From contig NZ_JASGJZ010000001.1 of assembly GCF_047601025.1 (NCBI RefSeq), forward strand, positions 1,178,001-1,242,000: a DNA stretch of 64,000 nucleotides, in the 5' to 3' direction. Origin of the DNA: Pseudorhodoferax sp047601025 (GTDB lineage: Bacteria > Pseudomonadota > Gammaproteobacteria > Burkholderiales > Burkholderiaceae_C). The notes under the pieces were generated by a model that was not told the origin of the DNA, made no database searches, and was given only the letters and a program-made list of their open reading frames with translations. A program made the translations under genes and the position numbers. Below are positions 34,259 through 41,698 of this stretch, one piece after another (position 1 is the stretch's first letter; each line of letters starts with the position of its first letter).

Positions 34259-35593
34259 TCACGGCGCCTGCAGGCCGTCCAGTTCCGCCAGCCGCCGGTA
34301 CAGCGTGCGCAGGCTGATGCCCAGCGCGCGCGCCAGCGACGCCCGGTCGCCTGCATGGCTGGCCAGCGCCGCCGCGAGCGCCGCGCGCTGGGCTTCGCGC
34401 GCGGTGCCGCCGCGCCGCGCGGCCGGCGCCGCGGGCTGGCCGGCCGGCGCCGCGCCGATCGCCAGCGCGCGCGCCACCACCTCGGCCGTCACGGTGTCGC
34501 CATCGGTCAGCAAGGCAGCGCGCTCCAGCACGTTGCGCAGTTCGCGCACGTTGCCCGGGAACGGATGGGCCGCCAGCGCGGCCAGCGCGGCCGGCGCCAT
34601 CTGCAGGCGCCGCCGCGGCGCCAGGCGCGCCAGCAGCGAGGCCGCCAGCAGCGGGATGTCGCCGGGCCGCGCCCGCAGCGGCGGCAGCCGGATCGGAAAG
34701 CCGCCGAGCCGGTAGTACAGGTCCTCGCGAAAGCGGCCGCCGGCCACCATGGCCGGCAGGTCGCGGTGCGTGGCCGACACCACGCGCAGGTCGGCATGGC
34801 GCAGTTCGGTGCTGCCCACGCGGCGGTAGGTGCCGCTCTCCAGCAGGCGCAGCAGCTTGACCTGCATGGGCAGCGGGATGTCGCCGACCTCGTCCAGGAA
34901 CAGGGTGCCGCCGCTGGCCGCCTCCACCAGCCCCGGCCGCGCGGCCTGGGCGCCGGTGAAGGCGCCGCGCTCGTGGCCGAACAGCTCGCTCTCGAACAAG
35001 GTCTCGGGCAGGCTGGCGCAGTCCGCCACCACCAGCGGCCGGGCCGCGCGCGGGCTGGCCTCGTGGATCGCCCGGGCGGCCAGCTCCTTGCCGGAGCCGG
35101 ACTCGCCCAGCAGCAGCACGCTGGCCTGCGAGGGCCCCACCCGCGCGATCAGCGCCAGCATCTCCCGGAACGCCGGCGCGCGGCCGATCAGGCCGCGCGC
35201 CGAGGCCTGGCCCTGGGCCACGCCCAGCGGCGCCATCTTCTCGACGAAGAAGGCTGGCGTACCGGTGGCGTCGCGCAGCGGCACCAGCTCGATGTCCACA
35301 TAGGCCTCGCCCTGCGGCGTGTGGTGCAGGTGCAGCACGCGCTCGCGCTGCCCGCTGGTGAGCGAGCGCGCCAGCGGGCAGCTTTCGCCGGCGCGGTCGC
35401 ACGGCACGGCGAAGCCGTGCGACACGTCGTGGCAGGTGCGCCCGAGCACCGAGGCGCCCGGGCTGAACCGGGCGCGGTAGGCGGCGTTGGCGGCCAGGAT
35501 GCGGTAGCGCCGGTCGAACAGGATGTGCGGTTCGGGCAGCCCCTCCAGGTAGGCGGCCAGTTCGGGCGGGGCGGCGTCGGGGGCGGTCGGCAT
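34259..35593 (-). CDS. PAS-domain sigma54-dependent activator (NtrC family), divergent from cyd genes
   Basis: A 444-residue enhancer-binding protein. Order: PAS domain (about 8-120) with a Cys/His cluster (C54, H55, H59, C65, C72 in GRTCHDVSHGFAVPC and GESCPLARSL), AAA+ domain with Walker A GESGSGKE, the sigma54 contact loop GAFTGA and Walker B GGTLFLDEVGD, and a C-terminal Fis-type HTH (DRASLARALGISLRTLYRRL). A longer N-terminus is open but the PAS domain fits the start MPTAPDAAP. Its divergent neighbour is the bd oxidase operon, which carries a sigma54-like promoter. Confidence 0.9.
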   Translation of the reverse strand: MPTAPDAAPPELAAYLEGLPEPHILFDRRYRILAANAAYRARFSPGASVLGRTCHDVSHGFAVPCDRAGESCPLARSLTSGQRERVLHLHHTPQGEAYVDIELVPLRDATGTPAFFVEKMAPLGVAQGQASARGLIGRAPAFREMLALIARVGPSQASVLLLGESGSGKELAARAIHEASPRAARPLVVADCASLPETLFESELFGHERGAFTGAQAARPGLVEAASGGTLFLDEVGDIPLPMQVKLLRLLESGTYRRVGSTELRHADLRVVSATHRDLPAMVAGGRFREDLYYRLGGFPIRLPPLRARPGDIPLLAASLLARLAPRRRLQMAPAALAALAAHPFPGNVRELRNVLERAALLTDGDTVTAEVVARALAIGAAPAGQPAAPAARRGGTAREAQRAALAAALASHAGDRASLARALGISLRTLYRRLAELDGLQAP

Positions 35594-35608
35594 GGCGGGC
35601 GACACTGT

Positions 35609-35676
35609 GCCATGGAACTGCCATGGCATGCCATTCACGCCTGCCATTTCGTCACCCCTGGCAGGGACTGCGCCAT
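35609..35676. promoter_or_regulatory. Phased GCCAT repeats, candidate enhancer for the sigma54 activator
   Basis: The pentamer gccat occurs at 35609, 35620, 35630, 35643 and 35672, spaced 11, 10, 13 and 29 bases, and two copies form the palindromes gccatgg and tgccatggca. The block lies about 75-145 bases upstream of the predicted start point of the cyd transcript, where NtrC-type enhancers are usually found, and just before the activator gene itself. Binding is inferred. Confidence 0.45.
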
Positions 35677-35726
35677 GCGCCACGCGCAATTCGTTGATGC
35701 AGAACGGTTTTTCATAAAAACCCCGC

Positions 35727-35741
35727 TGGCACGCAACTTGA
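35727..35741 (+). promoter_or_regulatory. Sigma54-type -24/-12 promoter of the cyd operon
   Basis: tggcacg-caac-ttga matches the -24/-12 consensus (TGGCAC-N5-TTGC) in all conserved positions except the last C, here A. The -24 GG is at 35728-35729 and the -12 TG at 35739-35740, with correct spacing. The start point would fall near 35752, about 3 bases before the cydP ATG, making that message almost leaderless. The adjacent sigma54 activator supports the reading. Confidence 0.6.
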
Positions 35742-35754
35742 TGCATGTCATGGC

Positions 35755-35919
35755 ATGACCGACCGTCACCTGCTCCACCACCTGGCCGCCGCGGTGCTGA
35801 TCAAGCTCCTCATGCTGGTCGCGCTGTGGTGGTTCTTCGTCCGCGACGCCCGCGTGGCCGTCGATGCCGAGGCCGCCGCCCGGCATGCCGCGGCGCCCCT
35901 CCCGAAAGCTTCCCGATGA
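35755..35919 (+). CDS. cydP: Cytochrome bd oxidase small subunit CydP
   Basis: A 54-residue single-helix protein: MTDRHLLHHL, then a membrane segment with VLIKLLMLVALWWFFV, then a short periplasmic or cytoplasmic tail. The IKLxxLxxLWxxF pattern matches the CydP small proteins found upstream of cydA in Betaproteobacteria. Its stop overlaps the cydA start (ATGA at 35916-35919), so the two are coupled. No Shine-Dalgarno is seen; translation may start on a very short leader. Confidence 0.85.
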   Translation: MTDRHLLHHLAAAVLIKLLMLVALWWFFVRDARVAVDAEAAARHAAAPLPKASR

Positions 35920-37472
35920 TTTCCGAGCAACTCGTCGACCTGTCGCGGCTGCAGTTCGCCGCCACGGCGATGTACCACTTCCTGTTCGTCCCGCTGACGC
36001 TGGGCATGGTCTGGCTGCTGGTCATCATGGAGACGGTCTACGTGATGACCGGCCAGGTGGTCTGGAAGGACATGACGCGCTTCTGGGGCAAGCTGTTCGG
36101 CATCAACTTCGCGCTGGGCGTGACCACCGGCATCACGCTGGAATTCCAGTTCGGCACCAACTGGGCCTACTACTCGCACTACGTGGGCGACATCTTCGGC
36201 GCGCCGCTGGCGATCGAGGGGCTGATGGCCTTCTTCCTCGAATCGACCTTCATCGGCCTGTTCTTCTTCGGCTGGGACCGCCTGTCGCGCCCGCAGCACC
36301 TGCTGGTGACGGTGCTGATGGCCGTGGGCACCAACCTGTCGGCGCTGTGGATCCTGATCGCCAACGGCTGGATGCAGAACCCGGTGGGCGCCGAGTTCTC
36401 GTGGCAGACCATGCGCATGGAGATGACGGACTTCTGGGCCGTGGTCTTCAACCCCGACGCGCAGGCCAAGTTCGTGCACACGGTGTCGGCCGGCTACGTG
36501 ACGGGCGCGATGTTCGTGCTGTCCATCTCGGCCTGGTACCTGCTGCGCGGCCGAGACGTCGCCTTCGCCCGGCGCAGCTTCCGCGTGGCCGCGGCCTTCG
36601 GCCTGGCCAGCGTGTGCTCGGTCATCGTGCTGGGCGACGAGAGCGGCTACACCGTGGGCGAGGCGCAGCAGACCAAGCTCGCGGCGATGGAGGCGATGTG
36701 GGAGACCGAGCCCGCGCCGGCCAGCTTCAACCTGATCGCCGGCATCGACGAGGCCGGGCAGAGGAACCGCTGGGCGGTGGAGATCCCCTACGTGATGGGC
36801 CTGATCGGCACGCGCTCGGTCACGCGGGAGATCCCGGGCATCCGCGAGATCAAGGCCAGGAACCGTGAGCGCATCGTCAACGGCATCGCCGCCGTCGCCG
36901 CGCTGGAGACGCTGCGCGAGCACCGCGACGACGCGGCCGCCCGCGAGACGCTGGAGCGCACCCGGCACGACCTGGGCTTCGGCCTCCTGCTGAAGAAGTA
37001 CACGGCCGACGTGCGCCAGGCCACGCCCGAGATGATCGACCGCGCCATGCACGACACCGTGCCGCGCGTGGCGCCGATGTTCTGGAGCTTCCGCCTCATG
37101 GTCGGCCTGGGCTTCGCGATGCTGGCGCTGTTCGGCCTGGCGTTCTGGAGCACGCTGAAGACGCGCCGGCCCACGCCGCGCTGGCTGCTGCGCTGGGCGC
37201 TGTGGATGCTGCCGGCGCCGTGGATCGCCTGCGAGCTGGGCTGGCTCGTCGCCGAGTACGGCCGCCAGCCCTGGACCATCTACGGCGTGCTGCCGACGCA
37301 CCTGAGCGTGTCCACGCTCAGCGTGGAGAGCCTGTACGGCTCGCTAGCCGGCTTCGTCGGCTTCTACACCGCGCTGCTGGCCGTGGAGATGTGGCTGATG
37401 GTCAAGTTCGCGCGCCAGGGCCCGGGCAGCCTGGGCACCGGCCGCTACCAGTTCGAAGCCGCCCACGCCTGA
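35916..37472 (+). CDS. cydA: Cytochrome bd ubiquinol oxidase subunit I
   Basis: A 518-residue quinol oxidase subunit (522 in E. coli). It binds hemes b558, b595 and d. The N-terminal QFAATAMYHFLFVPLTLG carries the heme ligand H21; GWMQNPVGAEF and ERIVNGIAAV, the Q-loop region, follow. The Q-loop is of ordinary length. It uses quinol to reduce oxygen to water with high affinity. Overlaps cydP by four bases; cydB follows after 19 bases. Confidence 0.97.
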   Translation: MISEQLVDLSRLQFAATAMYHFLFVPLTLGMVWLLVIMETVYVMTGQVVWKDMTRFWGKLFGINFALGVTTGITLEFQFGTNWAYYSHYVGDIFGAPLAIEGLMAFFLESTFIGLFFFGWDRLSRPQHLLVTVLMAVGTNLSALWILIANGWMQNPVGAEFSWQTMRMEMTDFWAVVFNPDAQAKFVHTVSAGYVTGAMFVLSISAWYLLRGRDVAFARRSFRVAAAFGLASVCSVIVLGDESGYTVGEAQQTKLAAMEAMWETEPAPASFNLIAGIDEAGQRNRWAVEIPYVMGLIGTRSVTREIPGIREIKARNRERIVNGIAAVAALETLREHRDDAAARETLERTRHDLGFGLLLKKYTADVRQATPEMIDRAMHDTVPRVAPMFWSFRLMVGLGFAMLALFGLAFWSTLKTRRPTPRWLLRWALWMLPAPWIACELGWLVAEYGRQPWTIYGVLPTHLSVSTLSVESLYGSLAGFVGFYTALLAVEMWLMVKFARQGPGSLGTGRYQFEAAHA

Positions 37473-37491
37473 ACCGACGGGAACCTCCACC

Positions 37492-38634
37492 ATGATCGAC
37501 TACCCCACCCTCAAGCTCATCTGGTGGCTGCTCGTCGGCGTGCTGCTGATCGGCTTCGCCATCATGGACGGCCACGACATGGGCGTCGCCACGCTGCTGC
37601 CGTTCGTCGGCCGCGGCGACGACGAGCGCCGCGTGGTCATCAACACCGTCGGCCCGCACTGGGACGGCAACCAAGTCTGGTTCATCACCGGCGGCGGCGC
37701 GATCTTCGCGGCCTGGCCGCTGGTCTACGCCACGGCCTTCAGCGGCTTCTACTGGGCCATGCTGGCCGTGCTGTGGGCGCTGTTCCTGCGGCCGGTGGGC
37801 TTCGACTACCGCAGCAAGATCCACGCCGCCGCCTGGCGCAACGGCTGGGACTGGGGCCTGTTCGTCGGCGGCACCGTGCCGCCGCTGATCTTCGGCGTGG
37901 CCTTCGGCAACCTGCTGCAGGGCGTGCCCTTCCAGTTCGACCGCTTCCTGGTGTCCACCTACACCGGGACGTTCTGGCAGTTGCTGAACCCGTTCGCGCT
38001 GCTGGCCGGCGTGGTGGCGAGCAGCATGGTCACGATGCACGGCGGCACCTACCTGGCGCACCGCACCGTGGGCCCGATCCAGGCCCGCGCCGTCCGGGCC
38101 GCGGTGGGCGCCGCGCTGCTGATGGTGGCGGCCTTCGCCAGCGCCGGCGCGTGGCTGCGCTGGGGCGGCATCGAAGGCTTCGCGATCAATTCGCCGATCG
38201 ACCCCGCCGCGCTGCCCGATCCGCTGGCCAAGACCGTGGTGCGCAGCGCCGACGCCTGGTGGGCCAACTACCGCGCCGTGCCCGCGCTGTGGCTGCTGCC
38301 GCTGCTCGGGATCGCCGGCGCACTGCTGGCCGCTGCGCTGGCGGCGGCGCGCCGCACGCTGGCGGCCTTCATCGCCTCGGCGCTGGCGATGGCCGGGGTG
38401 ATCGGCACGGCCGGCGCGGCGATGTTCCCGTTCGTGCTGCCCTCGTCCAGCATGCCGGCGGCCAGCCTGACGGTGTGGGACAGCGTGTCCAGCCACCTGA
38501 CGCTGGGCCTGATGTTCTGGGCCACGCTGCTGTTCATGCCGCTGATCGTCCTCTACACGGGCTGGGCGTACCGCGTGATGCGCGGCAAGGTCACGGTCGA
38601 GCACATCCGCGCCAACCGCCATACCGCCTACTGA
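37492..38634 (+). CDS. cydB: Cytochrome bd ubiquinol oxidase subunit II
   Basis: A 380-residue polytopic subunit (379 in E. coli) with about nine helices. Typical segments: LIWWLLVGVLLIGFAIMDGHDMG at the start, GPHWDGNQVWFITGGGAIFAAWP and the C-terminal MFPFVLPSSSMP with SLTVWDSVSS. It stabilises the heme subunit. It sits 23 bases before cydX. Confidence 0.97.
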   Translation: MIDYPTLKLIWWLLVGVLLIGFAIMDGHDMGVATLLPFVGRGDDERRVVINTVGPHWDGNQVWFITGGGAIFAAWPLVYATAFSGFYWAMLAVLWALFLRPVGFDYRSKIHAAAWRNGWDWGLFVGGTVPPLIFGVAFGNLLQGVPFQFDRFLVSTYTGTFWQLLNPFALLAGVVASSMVTMHGGTYLAHRTVGPIQARAVRAAVGAALLMVAAFASAGAWLRWGGIEGFAINSPIDPAALPDPLAKTVVRSADAWWANYRAVPALWLLPLLGIAGALLAAALAAARRTLAAFIASALAMAGVIGTAGAAMFPFVLPSSSMPAASLTVWDSVSSHLTLGLMFWATLLFMPLIVLYTGWAYRVMRGKVTVEHIRANRHTAY

Positions 38635-38657
38635 CACCGAACGAAAAGGAGAACCGC

Positions 38658-38765
38658 ATGTGGTATTTCGCCTGGATGCTCGGCATCGGCTTCGCCGTGC
38701 TGCTGGCCGTGATGAACGCGCTGTGGGGCGAGCACGAGCAGTCCCGCATCGACGGCGCGTCTTGA
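38658..38765 (+). CDS. cydX: Cytochrome bd small subunit CydX
   Basis: A 35-residue single-helix protein, MWYFAWMLGIGFAVLLAVMNALW plus a short acidic tail (GEHEQSRIDGAS). The WYFAWxLG start is diagnostic of CydX, which is needed for bd oxidase stability. AAAGGAGAA precedes the ATG. The gene is followed by a repeat element that separates it from ybgE. Confidence 0.95.
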   Translation: MWYFAWMLGIGFAVLLAVMNALWGEHEQSRIDGAS

Positions 38766-38781
38766 GATGAGACACCCCCAG

Positions 38782-39024
38782 TCTGCACGCTGCGCCCCCC
38801 TCCAGGAGACGGAGGGCCGCGGCCCCACGCCTGCCTGCGCGGACCCGGACGACCCGACGAGGCAGCTCCTCCGGAGCCGCTGCGGCCTGCAAGGCACGCC
38901 TGCGCTCCGGCCAAGCCGGCCCGCGGCATCCGCTGGCCGATCCTGCTCCGCGGCCGTTCGGACCGCGGCTGGCGGCCCGGTTCCATGCCCCGCGGCTGGC
39001 GCGCCGGCGCCGTGGAGCGCTGAG
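38782..39024 (+). repeat. Dispersed intergenic repeat family B, copy 2 (inside cyd operon)
   Basis: This aligns with 711-961 in the same orientation. Matching blocks are the left ctgcacgctgcgc region, the ggctggcggcccggttccatg block and the ctggcgcgccggcgccgtgg right end. It starts 16 bases after the cydX stop and lies between cydX and ybgE, genes that are normally adjacent. It encodes no convincing protein, although one frame is open across it into ybgE. Confidence 0.75.
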
Positions 39025-39063
39025 ACGGCAGCCCCGGCCTCCGCGCCGCGCGCATCGGCGCGC

Positions 39064-39312
39064 GTGCACCTGCCCAGCCTGGCGCTGGCCGTGTCGATCA
39101 TGCTGGCCGGCACGCTCTACCCGCCGCTGCTGGCCGACGCCCAGGGGCAGGCCGACCACCGGCTGGCCCTGGCGCTGTTCTGGGCCATGAGCGCCGGCTT
39201 CGTGCGCGGCGTCGGCTTCGTGCCGCGGCGCGCACCGTGGCGCTGGCTGTTCTCGGGCCCGGCCGCCGCGCTGGCGCTGGCCGTGGCACTGGCCCTCGGG
39301 CTGGCGCGCTGA
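39064..39312 (+). CDS. ybgE: YbgE-like cyd operon protein
   Basis: An 82-residue membrane protein with three hydrophobic stretches. LALAVSIMLAGTLYPPLLADAQGQADHRLALALFWAMSAGFVRGVGF-like content (parts quoted: LAGTLYPPLLADAQG, FWAMSAGFVRGVGFVP) matches the cyd operon YbgE family. The GTG at 39064 is the best start, but the frame is open further upstream through the repeat, so the true start is uncertain. Its message is separated from cydX by the repeat. Confidence 0.75.
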   Translation: MHLPSLALAVSIMLAGTLYPPLLADAQGQADHRLALALFWAMSAGFVRGVGFVPRRAPWRWLFSGPAAALALAVALALGLAR

Positions 39313-39324
39313 CGGGGCCGGCCG

Positions 39325-40494
39325 CTACCAGGGCGCCGCTTCGCCGCGAAGCGCCCGCAGCGCCAGCAGGAAGGCGGCGGCGTTCCAGCTCTGGCCGGCC
39401 ATGCCCATCGGCGCCAGGGTCCGGCCCTGGAACCATTCGGTGAAGCGCCAGCCGTCCTGCGCGTTGGCCTCGGCGAGCCGCTGCATCGCCGCCCAGGCCT
39501 GCGCCTGCAGCCCCTGCCGCGCCAGCGCCAGCGCCCAGAAGCCGCCGACGAAGGGCCAGATGCCGCCGTTGTGGTACTGGTGCACCAGGTTCTGCCGGTG
39601 CCGGCCCATGTAGGGCCGCCACAGCGGGTGCTGCTGCGACAGCGGGTGCAGCACCACGCGCACGGGCCAGGGCAGGTCGGCCTGCGCGGCCGCGATGGTC
39701 CGCACGATGCGCCCGGCCACGGCGCCGTCGGCCAGGCCGCACAGCACCGCGAGCACGTTGCCGAACACGTCGCCCTCGTCGCCGACGGAGGCGAGGTTCA
39801 CGAAGCTCAGGTACAGGCCCGGGTCGCGCCGGCCGCGCCGCGCGTAGTGGCGCAGCAGCCGCGCGCGGTGGTATTCGGGCAGGTCGCGCTGGAACGGGTT
39901 GAACAAGTGGTTGAAGTGGTGGCGCGTGGCGTCCGCGTCCGCCAGGCCGAAGCGGCGCTTGACCTCATGCCACAGCGCGTTCGTGTACAGCACGTAGCCC
40001 GAGCGCGGCATGATGTCGGCCCAGTCGCTGGCCTCGTTCTGCTGCAGCAGCCGCAGGTGCTGGTGCTCCTGCGCCAGCAGCCACTGGATCGCCAGCGGCA
40101 CCTCGCGCTGCCAGCGCGCCGGGCCCGCCCGGCCATGCCGGCGCACATGGTCCACCGCGATCAGCCACCACAGCGTGGCGTCGATGCAGCCCAGGTACCA
40201 GAAGTCGGCGTCCAGGCCCTCGGGGTCCACGTACTTGGGGATCTGGCCGTTGGCCGCCTGCTGCGCGGCCAGCGCGTCCAGGCTGGCCACGGCGCCCCGC
40301 TCCAGCGCCGGCACGCCGCTGCCGCACATGGCCATCACGCAGATCGCGGCGTCGCGGCCGAAAATGCGGGTGTAGCGCCGCGCCACGGCGGCCGGCGTGC
40401 GCCGCGCGGCCAGGATGCCGTGCGGCGTGAGGTTCTCCTGCAGCAGCGCCAGCGAGGCGCGGGCGCAATCGTCGACCAGGGGGGAAGGCGTCAT
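39325..40494 (-). CDS. Glycoside-hydrolase-like protein ((alpha/alpha)6 barrel)
   Basis: A 389-residue soluble protein resembling the glycogen-debranching or amylo-1,6-glucosidase-like (alpha/alpha)6 fold: RRYTRIFGRDAAICVMAMCG, QIPKYVDPEG, FWYLGCIDATLWWLIAVDH and the C-terminal HQYHNGGIWPFVGGFWALAL. It probably acts on an alpha-linked glucan or disaccharide, but the catalytic acids cannot be assigned. The start MTPSPLVDD is favoured over an upstream ATG. It converges with ybgE, 12 bases apart. Confidence 0.75.
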   Translation of the reverse strand: MTPSPLVDDCARASLALLQENLTPHGILAARRTPAAVARRYTRIFGRDAAICVMAMCGSGVPALERGAVASLDALAAQQAANGQIPKYVDPEGLDADFWYLGCIDATLWWLIAVDHVRRHGRAGPARWQREVPLAIQWLLAQEHQHLRLLQQNEASDWADIMPRSGYVLYTNALWHEVKRRFGLADADATRHHFNHLFNPFQRDLPEYHRARLLRHYARRGRRDPGLYLSFVNLASVGDEGDVFGNVLAVLCGLADGAVAGRIVRTIAAAQADLPWPVRVVLHPLSQQHPLWRPYMGRHRQNLVHQYHNGGIWPFVGGFWALALARQGLQAQAWAAMQRLAEANAQDGWRFTEWFQGRTLAPMGMAGQSWNAAAFLLALRALRGEAAPW

Positions 40495-40590
40495 GGCGTG
40501 GTGGCGGATTCTCGCAGCCGATCGTTGCGCCGAGGCACTGGCCGGCATGCCCCACGCGATGCGCGTCTGCGCCCCGGTGCCACCACCGCC

Positions 40591-41571
40591 TCAGTGCTGG
40601 CGCGCGTCGGCACGACGACGATCGAAACGCTGCTCGACGACCCGGGTGCCCCACTGCGCACCCTCCGACTCCTGCGTCAACCGGAAACCGAAGGACTCGT
40701 ACAGATGGCGTGCGGCGTCCAGGCCCTTGAATGTCCACAGATAGGTTTCTTCAAAACGCTCGTCCACGAACTGCATCGCACGGGCCATCAACTGCCGCCC
40801 CACGCCGGTTCCACGCAAGGCATCGTCGACGATGAACCATCGCAGATGCGCAACCCCTGTCGCCGGATCGCCATCCATGGCGAGGGAGGCCAGTGCGCGG
40901 CCACCTTCCCTATAGAGCCACAGGGACTTCCCGTCGGCCGGCAGGGCCTCGGCAAAGTCGGCCAGTTCCGTCGCCACCTTCTTCTCGAAGAACACACCGA
41001 ATCCCCAGTGCCCCGAATAGAACCTGCCATGAAGACTGGCTATGTCGCCAATGCAACCGGGCTGGTAGCCCTCCTTGATCCCCGTCGCAGCCTCTTCGAC
41101 CGGCGCGTGGGAGCCCGTGCCCTGGGCCAGTGCATTGGCGTACAGCCCCAGCGCACGCACCAGCATGGGCTGATCCGCAGGCACGATGCGGCGCAGCGCA
41201 TCGGCAACCTGGGCCGTTGCGAAGCGGTCAATTTTTTCCCGCAACACCTGCCCGGCATCCGTCAGATAAAGCGCAGACGAACGCCCGTCGTCGCCTGTGG
41301 CCTGTCTCTTGAGAAAACCGCCGGCCTCCAGCCTGGCGAGTTGCCGGCTCGTATTCGATTTGTCCAGTCTCAGGACATGGCCCAGGTCCCTGGCATTGAT
41401 CCCTGGCGCGGCGCCGATTTCAAGGATGGCATGCACCGCAGAAGGCGCAAGCTCCGTGTCCGCCAGGGTGGCCCGCATGAATCCCAGCGCTCTCACCAGT
41501 TTCCGGGAAAACTGCCGCAGTTCCAGGATGGTGGCATCCGGTGAATGAGGCGGTGTGTCGACGATGTCCAT
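40591..41571 (-). CDS. MarR-type regulator fused to a GNAT acetyltransferase domain
   Basis: A 326-residue two-domain protein. Residues about 15-145 are a MarR winged helix (APGINARDLGHVLRLDKSNTSRQLARLEAGGFLKR), and residues about 165-320 a GNAT domain with FIVDDALRGTGVGRQLMARA, the acetyl-CoA loop. Such fusions may acetylate a small molecule or protein while regulating their own genes. Its promoter holds a perfect inverted-repeat operator. Base composition is slightly less GC-rich than its neighbours, which may indicate transfer. Confidence 0.9.
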   Translation of the reverse strand: MDIVDTPPHSPDATILELRQFSRKLVRALGFMRATLADTELAPSAVHAILEIGAAPGINARDLGHVLRLDKSNTSRQLARLEAGGFLKRQATGDDGRSSALYLTDAGQVLREKIDRFATAQVADALRRIVPADQPMLVRALGLYANALAQGTGSHAPVEEAATGIKEGYQPGCIGDIASLHGRFYSGHWGFGVFFEKKVATELADFAEALPADGKSLWLYREGGRALASLAMDGDPATGVAHLRWFIVDDALRGTGVGRQLMARAMQFVDERFEETYLWTFKGLDAARHLYESFGFRLTQESEGAQWGTRVVEQRFDRRRADARQH

Positions 41572-41586
41572 CAGCCATCCCTGTCA

Positions 41587-41623
41587 GTTGCGGTGCGCAA
41601 CCAATATAGTTGCGCACCGCAAC
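41587..41623. promoter_or_regulatory. Twin palindromic operator of the MarR-GNAT gene
   Basis: gttgcggtgcgcaac (41587-41601) and gttgcgcaccgcaac (41609-41623) are exact reverse complements of each other, separated by 7 bases, and each half is itself a palindrome of gttgcg/cgcaac around a 3-base centre. This is a classic two-site operator for a dimeric winged-helix protein such as the adjacent MarR domain. The second site fills the spacer of the promoter. Confidence 0.8.
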
Positions 41624-41631
41624 TTGGTCAA
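41603..41631 (-). promoter_or_regulatory. Sigma70 promoter of the MarR-GNAT gene
   Basis: On the minus strand, TTGACC (41631-41626) and TATATT (41608-41603) are separated by exactly 17 bases, a near-consensus housekeeping promoter. The 15-bp operator half 41609-41623 lies inside the spacer, and the other half is just downstream of the -10, so bound protein would block polymerase. The start point is expected about 25 bases before the ATG at 41571. Confidence 0.75.
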
Positions 41632-41698
41632 TGGACATAGAAGCCGACACGCATGCCTCGGCTTGTCAACGCAACATATGGAGAAGTTGCCGAACGCA

